A stretch of 64,000 bases of DNA from Bettongia penicillata ogilbyi (GCA_023548195.1 JAJHZJ010000251.1:124001-188000); one strand, 5' to 3'; positions 1 through 13,669 are shown, numbered from the stretch's first letter. Made by a program: numbers and translations. The notes: generated by a model not told the origin, from the sequence alone.

Positions 1-380
1 TCTGATCAGACCACCAAACTGGGAGGTCAGATCCTTCCTAACATCCTTGCAAGTTGTCTTAGGCTGACTGACTACTATATACGAACTTTTAATGTTTCTG
101 CTACTCTAAAAATCACTTTAACATATTATTTTAAATCCTTTCACAGGAAATTTAGGAGAACCATGTAAATTCCTGCCCTGTTCCACTATCTTCCCACAAT
201 TCTCTCCCTACTCACTTTAGCATTAATCTACCTCATAAGCTCTATGTTCTAGCCAGAATAGACAACTTGCTGCTCTCAAAAGATGACCTTTACTTCTCCT
301 GACTAATTTCCTTTGCTCAAGCTATCTTCTCATGCCTGAAATATACCCTTTCCTTGTTTCTGCTTCTTGAAATGCCTGAC
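1..380 (+). mobile_element. L2 LINE fragment (3' part)
   Basis: The C/T-rich text resembles the sense strand of the ORF2 3' end and 3' UTR of L2, with phrases like 'tctatgttctagccagaata' and 'catgcctgaaatataccc'. It is diverged and has no usable reading frame. It ends where an L1 5' end begins near 388. Confidence 0.45.
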
Positions 381-1820
381 TTGACTTCCTGTGACAAGAT
401 GGCAGATTGAGGAAGGAGCCCCTTGAAGCCTTTTCAAATTCTCTTCCAAACAATTTAAAAATCATTTCGGAATGAAGTTAGGACCATGGAAACATTTTAC
501 CAGATTGGCAAGAAACTGGGAAAATAAATGAGAGTAATACAAGAGAAACACAAAAAAGTCAACAGCATGTAAAAAGATATAAAAAAAATTCATGGAAGAA
601 AATAACTCCTTAAGAAATAGAATTGGCAAAATGAAGAAGGAAGTAAAAAACATTTATTAAGCACAAAAATTCACTGAGGAAAATAATTCCTTAAAAAATA
701 GAATCAGGCAAGTGGAAGCTAATGACTCCATGAGACATCAAAATACAAGTAGCAAATGAAAAAAATAGAAGATGTGAAATTTCTCATTGGAAAAACAACT
801 GAAATAGAAAATAGATCCAGGAGCGATAACTTAAGACTTATTGGACTACCTGAAAGTCATGATAAAAAAAAGTCTGTACAACATCTATCAAGAAATTATC
901 ATGAATAACTGCCCTGATATCCTAGCATTAGAGGGCAAAATAGAAATGGAAATGATTTACCAATGAACACTGAAAGATATCCCAAAATAAAAGTCCCAGG
1001 AACATCATAGCCAAATTCCATAGGTTCTAGGTAAAGGAGAAAATACTACAAGCAACCAGAAAGAAACAATTTAAATATCATGAAGCTGAAGTCAGGGTTA
1101 CATAAGTGTTGGTAACTTCCACATTAAAGAACTGGAAGGCTTAGAATATGATACTCTGGAAGGCAAAGGAGTTAGAATTATAACTAAAAAATCACCTACC
1201 CAATAAAACTGGAAATGAACAGTTAATGAAACAGATGACTTTCAAGTATTCCCAGTTAAAAATCAAGAGCTGAATAAAAATTTGGATCTTCAAATACATA
1301 CTCAAAGGAAACATAAAAAGGTGAAAGGGAAAATATAAGAGATTCAATGAGGTCAAATTGTTTATATTTCCATGTGGCAAGATAATATTTGTAACATAAG
1401 AACTTTATTAGAATAAGGCCAATTAGAAGGAGTACATGTAGACAGGGGTTGTGGATATAAGGTGACTTTCATGGAAAATGATACAAAAAAAATATAAAAT
1501 AAAGGGGTCAGAAAGAAGATTGAACTGGAAGGAGGGGAAAAATAGAATAGGATAAATTATCTTACATAAAAGTCATGAAAGAGCTAATACAATGGAGGGA
1601 GATGAGGGATGGTGAGTAAAGTGTAAACCTTACTCTCATCAGAATTGGCTCAAAGAGGGAATAATATGCACATTCAATTGGAGACAGAAATCTATCTCAC
1701 CTTATAAGGATGAAAGAGGGTCAGGTATAAGAGAAGGGAGTAGGGACTTATGGAAGGAAAGGGCAATTGGGGGAGGCAGTAATCAAAAGTAAAACACTTT
1801 TGAGGAGTGACAGGATGGGC

Positions 1821-1823
<3 letters not shown>

Positions 1824-1869
<46 letters not shown>
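1824..1869. repeat. (TG)n microsatellite
   Basis: An uninterrupted GT dinucleotide run forms the tail of the minus-strand SINE. Confidence 0.9.
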
Positions 1870-2172
1870 CACCCTTCATTGCCGAAGACCATACCACCAG
1901 AGAAATGATGACATGACTTGCATTTGACTTTGTTTTGAGTGAGGGAGGGCTGTTCAGGTCACCAACCTCACTTCTCCTCCAGAGCCATCTGAATTCAGTG
2001 ACCAGATATTCATCAGGATGACTGGAGATGACCCAGGATGAGGCAGTTGGGGTTAAGTGACTTGCCCAAGTCACGCAGCTAATGAGTGTCAAGTGTCTGA
2101 GGTGAGATTTGAACTCAGATCCTCCTGACTCCTGTACTAGTGCTCTATCCACTGCACTACCTAGCTGCCCCA
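1824..2172 (-). mobile_element. tRNA-derived marsupial SINE inside the L1
   Basis: Read on the minus strand it starts 'ggggcagctaggtagtgcag', a tRNA-like head, and continues through an 'aagtcacttaaccccaactg' middle to a tail ending in a (CA)n run (plus-strand GT at 1824-1869). The 10-bp direct repeat 'gatgggcata' occurs at 1814-1823 and 2173-2182, a target-site duplication that fixes both ends. It was inserted after the host L1. Confidence 0.85.
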
Positions 2173-2654
2173 GATGGGCATAAGAGAGAAAGAGAGAAGG
2201 ATAAACAAGGGGAAATTAACATGGAGGGAAATGCACAGTTAGTTATCATAACTACAAATCTCAATAGCAGGAACTCACCCATACAATGGAAGTGGATAGC
2301 AGAATGAATTAAAAACCAGAATCTTACAAGAAATACATTTGTAACACAGAGACATACACAGAATAAAGTTAAGAGGCTGAAGCAGAATATATTATGTATC
2401 AGCTGAAGCCCAAAACAAAAAGCAGAGGTAGTAAAACCATAATAGATCGAATTAAAAGAGAGAAAAGGAAGCTAAAATTAGCTGAATGGGACCATAGAAA
2501 ATGAAATAATATCAATAATAAACATATACATGTAACAAATGGTATAATGTCTAAAATTTTAAAGGAGAAGCTAAATGAAGTACAGGAGGAAGTAATGACA
2601 GCTGCTCCTGAGACTGTCAGACCACAGATTAAATGTCTGTAAGTCACCTACTTG

Positions 2655-5600
2655 AACTTCTGGGAACCAAAATGGCAGAGTAAATGCTCTTTCCCACTCC
2701 CCTTGCTGACCTTGAAAGAATCATAAAATATTTCCCCAGAAAAAATCCTGGACCAGTGGGATCAGCAGAAGGGGTAAACATTCTCAAAGCATGTGAGGCT
2801 AGGAAAATCGCTAAGGAGTATTCCTCTTAATGTGGTGGAGGACCAGAGCTGTCCCAGACAGCCCTACCTCAGCGAATCAGTAAAAGGGATATACACAGAT
2901 AGAGGGAGCAGGTATAAAGTAAATGATGTGATGATAAAAATGTGATTTAAGCATGCGAAGAGATTGTAACAGGAGATGTGAAAAGGAGGAAGCAGAAAAT
3001 GGTAAATTACATAACAGGAAGAAGTACAAAATTACATTACAGTAGAGGGAAAGAGGGGAGGAAGATGAGTGTTGTTTGAGGAGTACTGTCATCTGATTTG
3101 GTTCAAGGAGGGAACAACAAACTTAATTAAGTACATAAATCTAACTAGCTCTAAAGGCAGTAGGAAAGGAAGGGGGAAAGAAAGGGGAGGGGAGGCTAAA
3201 AGGGAGGGAAGAAATAGTAAGGGTAAAGGGGAGTAAAAGGGAGCGGGGCTGAAAAAAAGGAAGGGAAGACTGCAGGAAGTGGTGGTCAAAAATTAAAACT
3301 CTATTGTGAAGGGGAAGGGAGAAGGGAGAACTCAAAGCACAAATGGTGGGAAAGAAGATGGAGATAAAGACACAGATAGTAATCATAACTGTGAATGTGA
3401 ATCGGATGAACTCTCCCATAAAATAGAGATGGAAAGCAAAATGGATTAAAATCCATAATCCAACAATATGTTGTTTACAAGAAACACATTTGAAATGGGG
3501 GGGGATACACATAGGGTAAAGGTAAAAGGTTAGAGCAAACTATATCGTACTTCAGCTAATGTAAGAAAAGCAGGGGTAGCAATCCTAATCTCAGACACAA
3601 CAAAAGCAGAAATAGATCTAATCAAAAGAGATAAGGAAGGAAACTATATCCTGCTAAAAGGCACCATAAACAATGAAGCAATATCATTACTAAACATATA
3701 TGCTCCAAGTGCTATAGCAGTCAGAATCTTAGAGGAGAAGTTTAAGGGAGTTACAGGAAGAAACAAACAGCAAAACTATACTAGTGGAGGACCTCAACCT
3801 CCCTGTCTCTGAACTTGATAATCTAACCTCAACATAAACAAGAAAGAAATTAAGGAGGTGAATAAAACTCTGGATAAGGTAGATATGATAGATCTCTGGA
3901 GAAAACAGAATGGGGATAGAAAGGAATATACCTTTTTCTCAGCAGTACATGGCATATATACAAAAACTGACCATGTACTAGTGCATAAAACCTCACAATC
4001 CAGTGCAGAAAGGCAAAGGTAGTCAATACATCCTTCTCAGGTCACAATGCAAAAAAAGAAAAGGAAAGAAACACCAAAAACTAATTGGAAACTAAATAAT
4101 CTAAACCTAAAGGAGTGAGTTAAACAACAAATCATAGAAACAATCAGCAATTTCATTCAAGAGAATGACAATAATGAGACAACTTACCAAATCTTATGGG
4201 ATACTGCAAAATTCATTCCTAAGGGAAGTTTTATATCTTTGAATGTCTACATGAATAAAATAGAGAAAGAGGAGATCAATGACTTGGGCATGAAGCTGAA
4301 AAAGCTAGAAAAAGAACAAATTGAAAATCCCCAAGTAAATACCAAATTAGAAATACTGAAAACCAAATGAGAGATCAATAAAATTGAAATTAAGAAAACT
4401 ATTGAACTAATAAATAAAACTAATAGTTGGCTTTATGAAAAAACTAATAAAATTGATAAACTTTGGTCAATTTGATTAAAAGAAAGAAAGAAGAAAACCA
4501 AATTACCAATAGCAAAAATGAAAGGGGTGAACTCACCTCCAATGAGAAGGAAATTAAAACAATAATTAGAAATTACTTTGCCCAACTTTATGCCCATAAA
4601 TTTGAGGTGGACAAGTATTTTTAAAAAATATAAATTGCCCAGATTAACAGAAGAAGAAGTTGAACAACCCCATCTCAGGAAAATAAATTGCACAAGCCAT
4701 CAATGAACTGCCTAGGAAAAAATCTCCAGGGCCAGATAGATTTACAAGTGAATTCTATCAAACATTTAAAAAACAGTTAATTCCACTATTATATAGACTA
4801 TTTGGAAAAATTGGGGAAGGAGTCCTCCCAAATTCTTTCTATGATACAAATATGGTTTTGATACCTAAACCAGGAAGAGACAAAACAGAGAAAGAGAATT
4901 ACAGACCAATTTCTCTAATGAATATAGATGCAAAAATTTTAAATAAGATTTTAGTAAAAAGTATACAGCAACTTATCACAAGAATAATACATTAGGACCA
5001 GGTAGGTTTCATACCAGGAATGCAGGGCTGGTTCAATATGAGGAACACTATTAGCATTATTGATTATATCAACAACAAACCTAACAGAAACTACATGATT
5101 ATCTCAATAGATGCAGAAAAAGCTTTTGACAAAACACAACACCCATTCCTATTAAAAACAATGGAGAGCATAGGAATAAAGCGAACTTTCCATAAAATAA
5201 TAAGCAGTATCTACCTAAAACCTTCAGCAAGCATTATATGAAATGGAGATAAACTAGATGAATTTCCAATAAGAGCAGGGGTGAAATAAGGATGTCCATT
5301 ATCACCACTGTTGTTCAATATGGTCCTAGAAATGTTAGCTATAGAAATAAGAGAAGAAAAAGAAATTGAAGGAATTAGAATAGGAAAATAAAAACCTAAG
5401 TTATCACTCTTTTGCAGATGATATGATGATATACTTAGAAAATCCCAGAGATTCAAGTAAAAAACTACTTGAAATAATAACTTTTGCAAAGTTGCAGGCT
5501 ACAAAATAAACCCACACAAATCTTCTGCATTTCTATATATTAGTAACAAAGCCCAACAGCAAGATATAGAAAGAGAAATCCCATTTAGAGCTAGGGTAGA

Positions 5601-7465
5601 CACTATAAAATATTTGGGAGTCAACTTGCCAAAACAAATCCAGGGACTATATGAACACAATTACAAGATACTTTTTGCACAAATAAAGTCAGATATAGGT
5701 AAGTGGAAAAACATCAGTTACTCATAGGTTGGCCAAGCCAATAAAATAAAAATGACAATTCTTCCTAAATTAATTTATTTAGTGCCATATGAAACTATCA
5801 GATATTTTCTAGAGCTGGAAAAAAATTATATCAAAATTCATCTGGAAGAACAAAATGTCCATAATATCAAGGGAACTAATGAAAAGAAATGCTAGGGAAG
5901 GTGGCCTAGTTCTACCAGATCTCAATTTTATTATAAAGCAGCAATTATCAAAACCACTTGGTACTGGTTAAGAAACAGAAGAGTAGACCAGTGGAATATG
6001 CTAGGTACTCAAGAGACAGTAGGCAATGAATATAGTAATCTACTGTTTGATAAACCCAAGGTCCCCAGTTTCTGGGATAAGAACTCACTGTTAGACAAAA
6101 ATTGCTGGGAAAACTGGATAACAGTGTGCTGGAAAATAGGCATAGACCTGACACCATATACAAGAATAAAGTCCAAATATGTACATGATCTAGGTATAAA
6201 GACTGATACTATAAACAAATTGGTGGAGCCAGGAATAGTATATTTATCAGATTTATGGAGAAGAGAAGAATATTTGACTAAACAACATATACAAAGCAAT
6301 ATGAAGTGCAAAATGGATAATTTGGGTTACATTAAACTGAAAAGTTTTTGCACAACAAACCCAGTGCAACCAAAATCTGGAGGGATGTAGAAAACTGGGA
6401 AAGCATCTTTACAGCTAATATCGGTGATAAAGGCCTCACATTTAGAATATAGAGAGAACTGAGTCAAATGTACAAAAATACAAGTCATTAACCAATTGAT
6501 AAATGGTCAAAGGATATGAACATGCAGTTTTCAGAGAAAGAAATTAAAGATATCTATAGTCATATGAAAAAATGCTCTAAATCACTTTTGATTAGAGAAA
6601 TGCAAATCAAAACAATTCTGAGGTACCACATCACACCTATCAGATTGGCAAATATGACAGGAAGATGATAAGTGTTGGAGAGGATGTGGGAGAGTTGGAA
6701 CACTAATACATTGTTGATGGAGCTGTGAGCTGATCCAATCATTCTGGAGAGCAATTTGGAACTATGCCCAAAGGGCTACAAGAAATATGCACACCCTTTG
6801 ACCCAGCAATATTGCTTCTAGGACTATATCCCCAAGAGATCATAAAAATGGGAAAGGGTCCCATATGTGCAAAAATATTTATAGCAATACTTATTGTGGT
6901 GACCAAAAACTGGAAATCAAGGGGATGCTCATCAATTGGGGAATGGCTGAATAAATTGTGGTATATGAATGTAATGGAATACTATTGTGCTGTAAGAAAA
7001 GATGAACAGGAAGACTTCAGAGGAGCCTGGACAGACTTATATGAACTGATGCTGAGTGAAAGGAGCAGAACCAGGAGAACTTTGTACACAGCAACAACCA
7101 CAGTGTGCAAAGATTTTTCCTGGAATAGACTTAGAACTTCATTGCAATGCAAGGACTTAAAATGCCTTCCACATCCAGAGAAACCACTGTGGACTTCGAT
7201 CACAGAATGTAGCAGATCATTTTCTTTTGTATTATTTTTTGGTTTGTTTTATGATTTCTCCCATTTATTTTAATTTTTCTACGCAACATGACTAAGGTGA
7301 GGGTGTATTTAGTGGGAATGTATACAAAGAACCCATATAGAATTGTATGCCATTTCTGGGAGGGGGGTAGGAGAGAAGGAGGGGGAGGGAAAAAATTCTA
7401 GGTAATATGGAAGTGATTGTGGAGCACTGAAAATAAAATAATCGTAATAATAAACAAATAAATAA
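2655..7465 (+). mobile_element. L1 LINE, near full span, ORF2 decayed
   Basis: A 5' end with 'aaaatggcagagtaaatg' lies near 2668. ORF1 appears to be deleted. ORF2 is readable from about 3390 with breaks. The endonuclease start is near 3470 ('ttacaagaaacacatttg'). Reverse transcriptase text runs about 4720-5600, including an [13 protein letters not shown] segment near 4897, the [14 protein letters not shown] segment near 5000 and FADD near 5410. The C-terminal part runs to about 7200. The 3' end at 7399-7465 ('gattgtggagcactgaaaat') leads into an AT-rich tail. Stops and frameshifts throughout exclude activity. The longest open pieces are 5998-6390 and 6764-7273. Confidence 0.85.
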
Positions 7466-7499
7466 GTGCATGAATAATTTAATAATACTATAGCATATC

Positions 7500-8340
7500 A
7501 AACTGAAGTTGATACAAACAGTGCCCTAACAGTTAAAAATAATATTAAGGGTTGCTTTTCCAGTACTTTGTGAAGCCCCTAGTTTATTCTGTAACCTGAA
7601 GTCACCCTAAAGTCCTACCCCCCTTATCTTGAACCTGTACCAAAAGAATTCCTTGTCTCCTCCATCCTGGGTTATAAAGTTTCCCGTGTCTTTCTCATCT
7701 TCTGTCACCCATCTTCCTCATCCTGTCCCTAAATCTCCAACCCCCTCTAGAAACCCTAAAAATTATATCATCATCCTACAGGATATGTGCATATAAGTCT
7801 AGTTCTTTTCCTACATCAATGCCTTTCTTTAGCTCCTTACTAAATCTCAGACCTGCTGATTTTGCATCAATAAAGCTCCCAGTGATGACAGAGAAGGTCT
7901 AAGTGAATTCCTTCACATCTGAACCTACTCTACCAACTCTAAACCTCATCAAAATGCCACATGCCAGTTTGGAGACATTGGAAAAGAGTACCCTGCAGGG
8001 GAAAGATGGGGGAGACCATCAAGGACCAGGAGACCTTCAGAAAGCAAAAGATTCAGAACAGCTTATACAACATTGCAAAAGTGAACAAGTATAAAGACTT
8101 CAGAACTTTAATAAATACAATGACTGATCGTGATTCCAAGGGACTGAAGATGAAACACACTACACTCCTCTTGACAGACAGGTGGTGGACTGAGGGTGCA
8201 GAAAAAGACAAGCATTTTTGGAGAGAGCCAATAAGAATTCTGGTTTGCTTTATTGTGTGCATATTTGTTACGAGGATTTTTTTTTTATTAATGCAGGGTA
8301 GTAAGAGGTGAAAGGAAGAGAAAATAAATCTTTTTTAATT
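7500..8340 (+). other. Interspersed-repeat-like stretch, possible LINE 3' end
   Basis: The part from about 8140 to 8340 (a 'cttgacagacaggtggtgga' phrase, T-rich run, 'agagaaaataaatctttttt' end) reads like the 3' UTR of an old LINE family. The 116-codon open frame at 7961-8311 matches no protein I recognise, and I do not regard it as a gene. For 7500-7900 I see no feature beyond C/T-rich L2-like text. Confidence 0.3.
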
Positions 8341-9160
8341 GAAAAAAAATCATTTTAAAAAGAGGAGTGGGAATTGAGCCCAGTTTTATGCCACTCTCAC
8401 TGTCAGGGATTAAGTATAAAACTGCAGCCAGGAAAAAGAAAAAGGTATAGAGCAAATTTGTGTGGGTAGAGGGCAGGGAGGCTGCCCTGTTGAATCTTTT
8501 TCACTACAAATTTCAAAGTACGTATGTTTCATTTACAAGCATTTCTCTCTTTGGAGGAATGAACACAAACACACAAATGTCTGAGAAAACAAGTCTCATG
8601 GAATATGGAAGAGACTTTAAAAGATCTTGGATTTAGAGCGGAAGAGATTTTAGAAGGCACTGAGTTTACTTCCAGGAGATTGTACTACTGACACTATTAC
8701 TGAGCCTTCCAACGCCTTACATCCAGTAAGTTCTTAGTAAATAGTGATTCATGGAAAAAAGCACAAAATCCCGGAGTGAGAAGGGATCACAGAGGGACCT
8801 GTTACATTGGATTTGGCTTGATGCCAGTTGAAATGATAGACATTCTCAGTCACTTGTGAGTGTTTCACATCCACTCCTCAGAAAGACAGGAAAGAAACTC
8901 AAGTGATATGAGGCACATAAGGGTGGACAAAGACATCAGAGAAAGATTGTAGAAATAACCCTGGACTCTGTGTCTGAGCCTCTATTTCCTCATCTATAAA
9001 ATAGGCATAGTAATACTCAGATCACCTAATTCAAAGGGTTATTTTGGGGGAAAATACTGATAAAAATTAACGATCATTGTCTCATTCATTTAAAGAGTTT
9101 GCTAAACCTTTTACATTCATAGCATTATGATAGGTACTGGGGGTAATGGATATTAGGGGA
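8340..9160. other. Non-coding, nothing recognised
   Basis: No open frame, exon signature or clear repeat was seen, apart from weak MIR-like text around 8950-9030 ('cctctatttcctcatctata'). Confidence 0.5.
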
Positions 9161-9162
9161 TA

Positions 9163-9480
9163 GAATGTTGTAGTGAAGAAGATATGGACTCAAATCCAAA
9201 TCTTCCATTGCCACTGTTGTGACTTTTGTCTTGCCACTGAACTTGGATGACTAGAGGAGAGAGTTAGTGAGGCTGACTCTGTGTAGCTCTGTCTCACTTA
9301 AATCCAATTCTTGTGCAAGTCAAGATATCACCCTCCCGACATCATTGGTCCTCTTCGAGAATGAGCTGTGTGAACAAGCACAAGGCACAAGTTACATAAC
9401 CCAGCTGGGCTTCATTTTCCTCATCTGTAAAACAGGAAAACTGGATTAAATGATCCCAAGTACTCCTTCTAGCTCTAAAT
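9163..9480 (+). mobile_element. SINE tail followed by MIR fragment
   Basis: 9245-9365 matches the tail of the SINE family seen at 1824-2172, with 'cacttaaatccaattcttgt' and 'tggtcctcttcgagaatgag'. From about 9400 MIR-type text follows: 'cattttcctcatctgtaaaa'. Confidence 0.6.
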
Positions 9481-9779
9481 CAATGATTCTGATTCCTCAC
9501 AGAATTTGAGGATAGGGCAATATCACGGAGCACATGAAGGGAAAGAGGGCACTTCTCAAGATCTATGTTCTCTATTAGTTCAATAAGAGAATAACTTGAG
9601 GCATGTGTCCTTTTTATGTTCTTGTGAATTTGGATAGGTCATAAACAGATTGTGACTTTTAAGATACATCAGAACTGGTTTCTTTTGGCCTTAATGTTAG
9701 CCTAAGCAAATAGACACAATGGGATATCCGTGTCACCAGAAAATTTGCATCCAACAGAGAAAGGAAAAGCCAGCCAAAC

Positions 9780-10025
9780 TTGCCCTCTAGCTGCTCCTCA
9801 TCCACAATATTCCCTCCTGTCAGTCTGTTTTCATATTTGAAATGTGCTCCCTCCCCATTCTCATTTCTTAGAAGCCTCAGCTTCTACCAGAGCTCGGCTC
9901 TTACAGGAAATATTTTATGACCCTTGAGTAGAAATCATTTCATTTCTGTCTTCGCATCTCCAGCACACAATAGAATGCCTGGTATACAGTTGGTGCTTAA
10001 TAAATGTTTAGTGGTGGATTGATTA
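9780..10025 (+). mobile_element. L2 LINE 3' end
   Basis: Typical L2 3' terminal order: 'aaatgtgctccctccccatt', then 'tctccagcacacaatagaat', then 'tggtgcttaataaatgttta'. Confidence 0.6.
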
Positions 10026-10730
10026 ATTAAAGAAGCAGACTGTGAGACTCACATTATGCCTAATACCAAATGTCAAGGTCAGTCATTCCAACAGGTGGGA
10101 GGCAACAGACCCAGCCACAAACTATGAATTAAAAGCACTGGAACAAGTCTCCTTTCAAGATCATCAAGTTGAACACTCATGAGCCCTATATGAGCTCTCC
10201 ACTATTGTGAATTAAACTAATAAGTAAATCCACAAGCAAAGACAAAGTGATGGGGACAACAATTAAAATGGTTCATGGAGGTCAACAAATCCTATTCAAT
10301 AACCAGGGAACAGCAGTACAGAAATTAGGTGACCTGCCTGAGGTCACAAAAGTTTTACGTGGCTGAGCTTGGATTCAAATCCATATCATCTAACTCCAAA
10401 CCCCGTTCTCTTCCTTATGACATTGTAACAGGTATGAAGGGAGGGGAATGAGTAAAAGACAATTCCTAATCCGTAGTTTTCATATTCTCACAAATAATAG
10501 ATTAAGGATTGCTTCTCCTCCAGTCAATAAGCAAATGAAGCACCTGTGCCAGGCACTGTTCCACGCCTGAGGGTGGTTACAAAGAAGGGTAAAAATAGTC
10601 CCTTGTCTCCAAATAGCTCACAATCTAATGGAGGAGACATTTAAACAACCATGTATAAACAAGACCAGAGAGATATAGAGAGATATAATGTGCATATATG
10701 GAAAGGGAAAATCTATATAATTGGAGATTA
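10025..10730. other. Non-coding with MIR-like fragments
   Basis: MIR-type text occurs at 10320-10420 ('gacctgcctgaggtcacaaa'). A piece resembling a common marsupial repeat ('gtgccaggcactgttccac') lies at 10540-10625. No gene signal was found. Confidence 0.4.
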
Positions 10731-10832
10731 TATGTGTATATGTGTGTATACATAAACATACTATACATATATATATATGCAATATACACATGCACACAAT
10801 ACATGTGTGTGTGCACACACATACACACACAT
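10731..10832. repeat. Alternating purine-pyrimidine tract (TG/TA/CA)
   Basis: TG, TA and CA steps alternate for about 100 bp, with a dyad centred near 10813 ('tgtgtgtgtgcacacacata'). Such tracts can adopt non-B structures. It also gives spurious short Cys/His/Tyr-rich open frames. Confidence 0.75.
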
Positions 10833-10960
10833 TTGGAAATAATCTGAGAGGGCAGACTCTAACATTAAGAGGGACCAGAAATGACTTCTTGCAGAAGGTG
10901 GGATTTTAGCAGAGACTTGAAGGCAGCCAAGGAAGCCAGGTTAGTAACTGGACCCCCATC

Positions 10961-10980
10961 GTGGCCAGCAGAGGGCAGCA
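10961..10980 (+). promoter_or_regulatory. CTCF-like core motif
   Basis: 'gtggccagcagagggcagca' fits the CCAGCAGRGGGCAGC core bound by CTCF. This is a motif match only; occupancy is not known. Confidence 0.35.
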
Positions 10981-11118
10981 AGAGCCATCACAAACCAAGG
11001 GCTTTGACTTGGTAACAGAGGCTGGCTGTAACAAAGGACCATCCCCACTGGGCAGAGATGCCAAGAGCTATGACAACTAATGATCCTTCTGCACAGGGTA
11101 TAAATTGCACCACATGAA

Positions 11119-11174
11119 CAGAAGAGAAATCTTAGAGCTGGAGCAAAAGTAAATCTTAGAGCTGGAGCAAACGT
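11119..11174 (+). repeat. Short tandem duplication
   Basis: A unit of about 25 bp containing 'aaatcttagagctggagcaa' occurs twice head to tail inside MIR-like text that runs to about 11260. Confidence 0.7.
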
Positions 11175-11269
11175 TCAATTCATGCCATACAAAACCTTTA
11201 TTTGACAGATGGGAAAACTAGGACCTATGACTTGCCTAAGAAGACATAGTTAAGGAAGTAGCAAACCTA

Positions 11270-12580
11270 GAAGAACATTGGCTTTCTGACTCCTAGTTTA
11301 TTTTCACTTCTTTCCTCTTCAGCAAAATGCTTCTTGTTCAATTGCCCTTCTCTTAATGCCAGGCTCTCTCCAGACTGAGAGCCAAGAAGGGGAAAGAATA
11401 AATGAGAAAAATATGTGGCTGTTAGATTTTAGATGCTTATTTATAATTTTCTCTACTAAAGCCCTTTTCTGGTGATTCATCTTGATGTGGAGGAGACCTT
11501 GCATTCTGGAAGGTCTTGCATTAGTGGAGTCTGCATTCTACTGCATTCCGAGTTAGGCTTTGAGCACATGTCCAGTGACTGGATATACATATTCCTGTGT
11601 TATGAGGACCAACTTCATTACTTCACATAGTCTCACCACTATAAGGTTGGCCGCAAATTTCTTCAGCCATCGAAATTCACTAATTCATCTGCTAAGGGAT
11701 AGAGGGATTGTAATTTTGTCAATGGTGAAAATACTTACACCTATACTTGAAGCATGGGGTCACAGAATCAAAGGATTTCATCTATGTATCTATATATGAA
11801 TCCATACATCTATGTATGTGTGTATGTATGTACGTATGTATCTATCTATCTACCTTAACCAAAGAGGATTTACTCCAAAGATGTAACAAACATAGATGTG
11901 CACATTTCTACCCCAGTACCTGGGGGTGCAATTTCCCCTATACCACTTCAGTCTCAGACATGGGCTCAGACATGCATGGTTTCTGCCTAGCACTGGTCAC
12001 AACGAGCTCATGACCTCAACTGGCATAGTACCTTGTTGAGTCTAATTCTTAGCCTCCATTGGACTGGGACTTCAAGATTGAAGGTTTCTCATGGATTTCT
12101 TCTTGGGGCCTAAGTGCTGGGTTGATATCATATATATTGAAAACCTGGTATAAACTGCAGTCTATAGACTGTGGGTGTCTTGCTCTCCTGACCTCTTGAA
12201 ACTCACTAGGTCATAATCTTCATTCTACTTTTCCTAAAAGAACAAATTCCAAGATAAAGCAGCAAAGTCACAGGTTGTATCATCTCCACTTGATAGGATC
12301 TAAGGCTTCCCTTCTAACAACATGATCTGTCTTCTCCTGCTGGAACACAGCCAGAAAGGAAGGAACCAGATCAAGAGTAGCTTCCTGGAATTTAAAGAAC
12401 GTTTTGTTCATTCCTATCTACAGGTGTAGAAACTGAGGGTTAGAAGTTAGGTCCTTTTTCCAAGATCCCATAGGTAGCAAGGAAGGGAATCAATTCCCCT
12501 ATCAGAATCCTGGACTTTTTACACTCCACCCTGCTGGTGAAGTTATTTATAAAAGAATCAAACATGGAGCAGTGTCTCAT
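11270..12580. other. Non-coding, with a tetranucleotide repeat
   Basis: A TATG/TATC/TACG tetranucleotide tract sits at 11783-11853. The rest shows no exon, RNA gene or clear repeat that I recognise. Confidence 0.4.
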
Positions 12581-12584
12581 TCAG

Positions 12585-12960
12585 CTCCCTCATCTCTGTA
12601 CATTTCCTCTAATTATTCTCCTTGCTTAGAATGTCTCTTGCTTCACCTTTTCCTGTTGAAATTCCTCCCTTCTCCTAAAGTCCAGTTCAGGTGTTCTTCC
12701 TCTAGTCCAGCTCAGGAACATCTTATCTGAAAACCTGTCCTGATCTCTGCCAGCTAGAAACCATCTCTCATCCCTGAGGGTTCTCAGACTATGGAATTAC
12801 ACTCATTGGAATCAATCACACACCACCTGGTATGAGAGTATTTGTCTTTCTCCCACCAGGTTAGATGTTCCTTGAGGGTAGAGATATTACCTTATTAATT
12901 ATTGCGCAAGCACAATGCATTGCTGTAGTAGACCTTTAATAAATAGTGGATTCAACAACA
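12585..12960 (+). mobile_element. L2 LINE 3' end
   Basis: Sense L2 text in the expected order: 'tcccttctcctaaagtccag', 'gttccttgagggtagagata', then 'acctttaataaatagtggat'. Confidence 0.65.
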
Positions 12961-13309
12961 AAGCTGAATTAACTTGCTAAAATTTGTAAAAATTGTCAAA
13001 GATCTTCAAACATTTCCTCTTACCCATTATGAGACCATCTGTTACCTGCCACCTACTTGTCAATTACCTCTTTTAAAATGTACAAAACAACTAATACAGT
13101 GCCTATCAAGTGTACTAAATAAAAATATATTCCCTTCCCTTCCCAATCAGTAATCTGTAAGATTTGAGATACCCAGGCTAGCTTGTCAAAATCATGTGAA
13201 GAAATCATCAAATGTTCAATCAGCAAATATTCATTAAGTGTATACTATGAACCAGGTACTGACAATCAGCCAATTGTTGTCAATTGAAGACAATCAGTCT
13301 TCATTCTTG

Positions 13310-13470
13310 AAGAAGGCCATACTATCTGGAAGGTGATACCATGACTTGCAAGTAAATTGGATTTAAGTGAGGAAGGGCTGTGCAAAGTCACCAGCCTCAC
13401 TTTATTCTCTTGAGTCATCTGGCCCAGTGGACAGATAGAGATCAGAACTGGAGATGGCTCCTGATGCACT
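13310..13470 (-). mobile_element. SINE tail, minus strand
   Basis: 'atgacttgcaagtaaattgg' and 'aaagtcaccagcctcacttt' match, in reverse, the tail half of the SINE family at 1824-2172. The tRNA head is missing. Confidence 0.65.
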
Positions 13471-13669
13471 GGGAGAGCTTGACCTTTTAAAGCTAAGGTC
13501 TTCAACAGGTCTCAGTTTCACTGAGGCAACTCCCATCCACTGATTAAGGCTTGGTAAGGAATGAGGCTAATTCTTTTATTTAGTAAAAAAAAAAAAGTTA
13601 GGATAGGAGAGAAAGATCCTCAGGATTTCTGGCCAAAACAGAAACAGTTACTATTTACATTCACTCAAA

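Larger units (their letters stand above)
388..2625 (+). mobile_element. Degenerate L1, 5' end through start of ORF2
   Basis: The element opens with a 'caagatggcagattga' type 5' end, the same kind of start seen in the HAL1 copies of this window. An ORF1 relic follows (about 600-1300): coiled-coil coding text, then the RNA-binding part around 'aatagatccaggagcgataa', broken by several stops and frameshifts. From about 2240 the text matches the start of ORF2 (endonuclease), including 'cttacaagaaatacatttg', which encodes a LQEIH-like stretch. It stops near 2625 where a second L1 begins. A SINE interrupts it at 1824-2172. No functional protein is possible. Confidence 0.75.

Noticed and set aside
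1748..2152. 134-codon minus-strand frame with a His-Thr run
   Set aside because: It lies in the SINE and its (CA)n tail; no protein family is involved.
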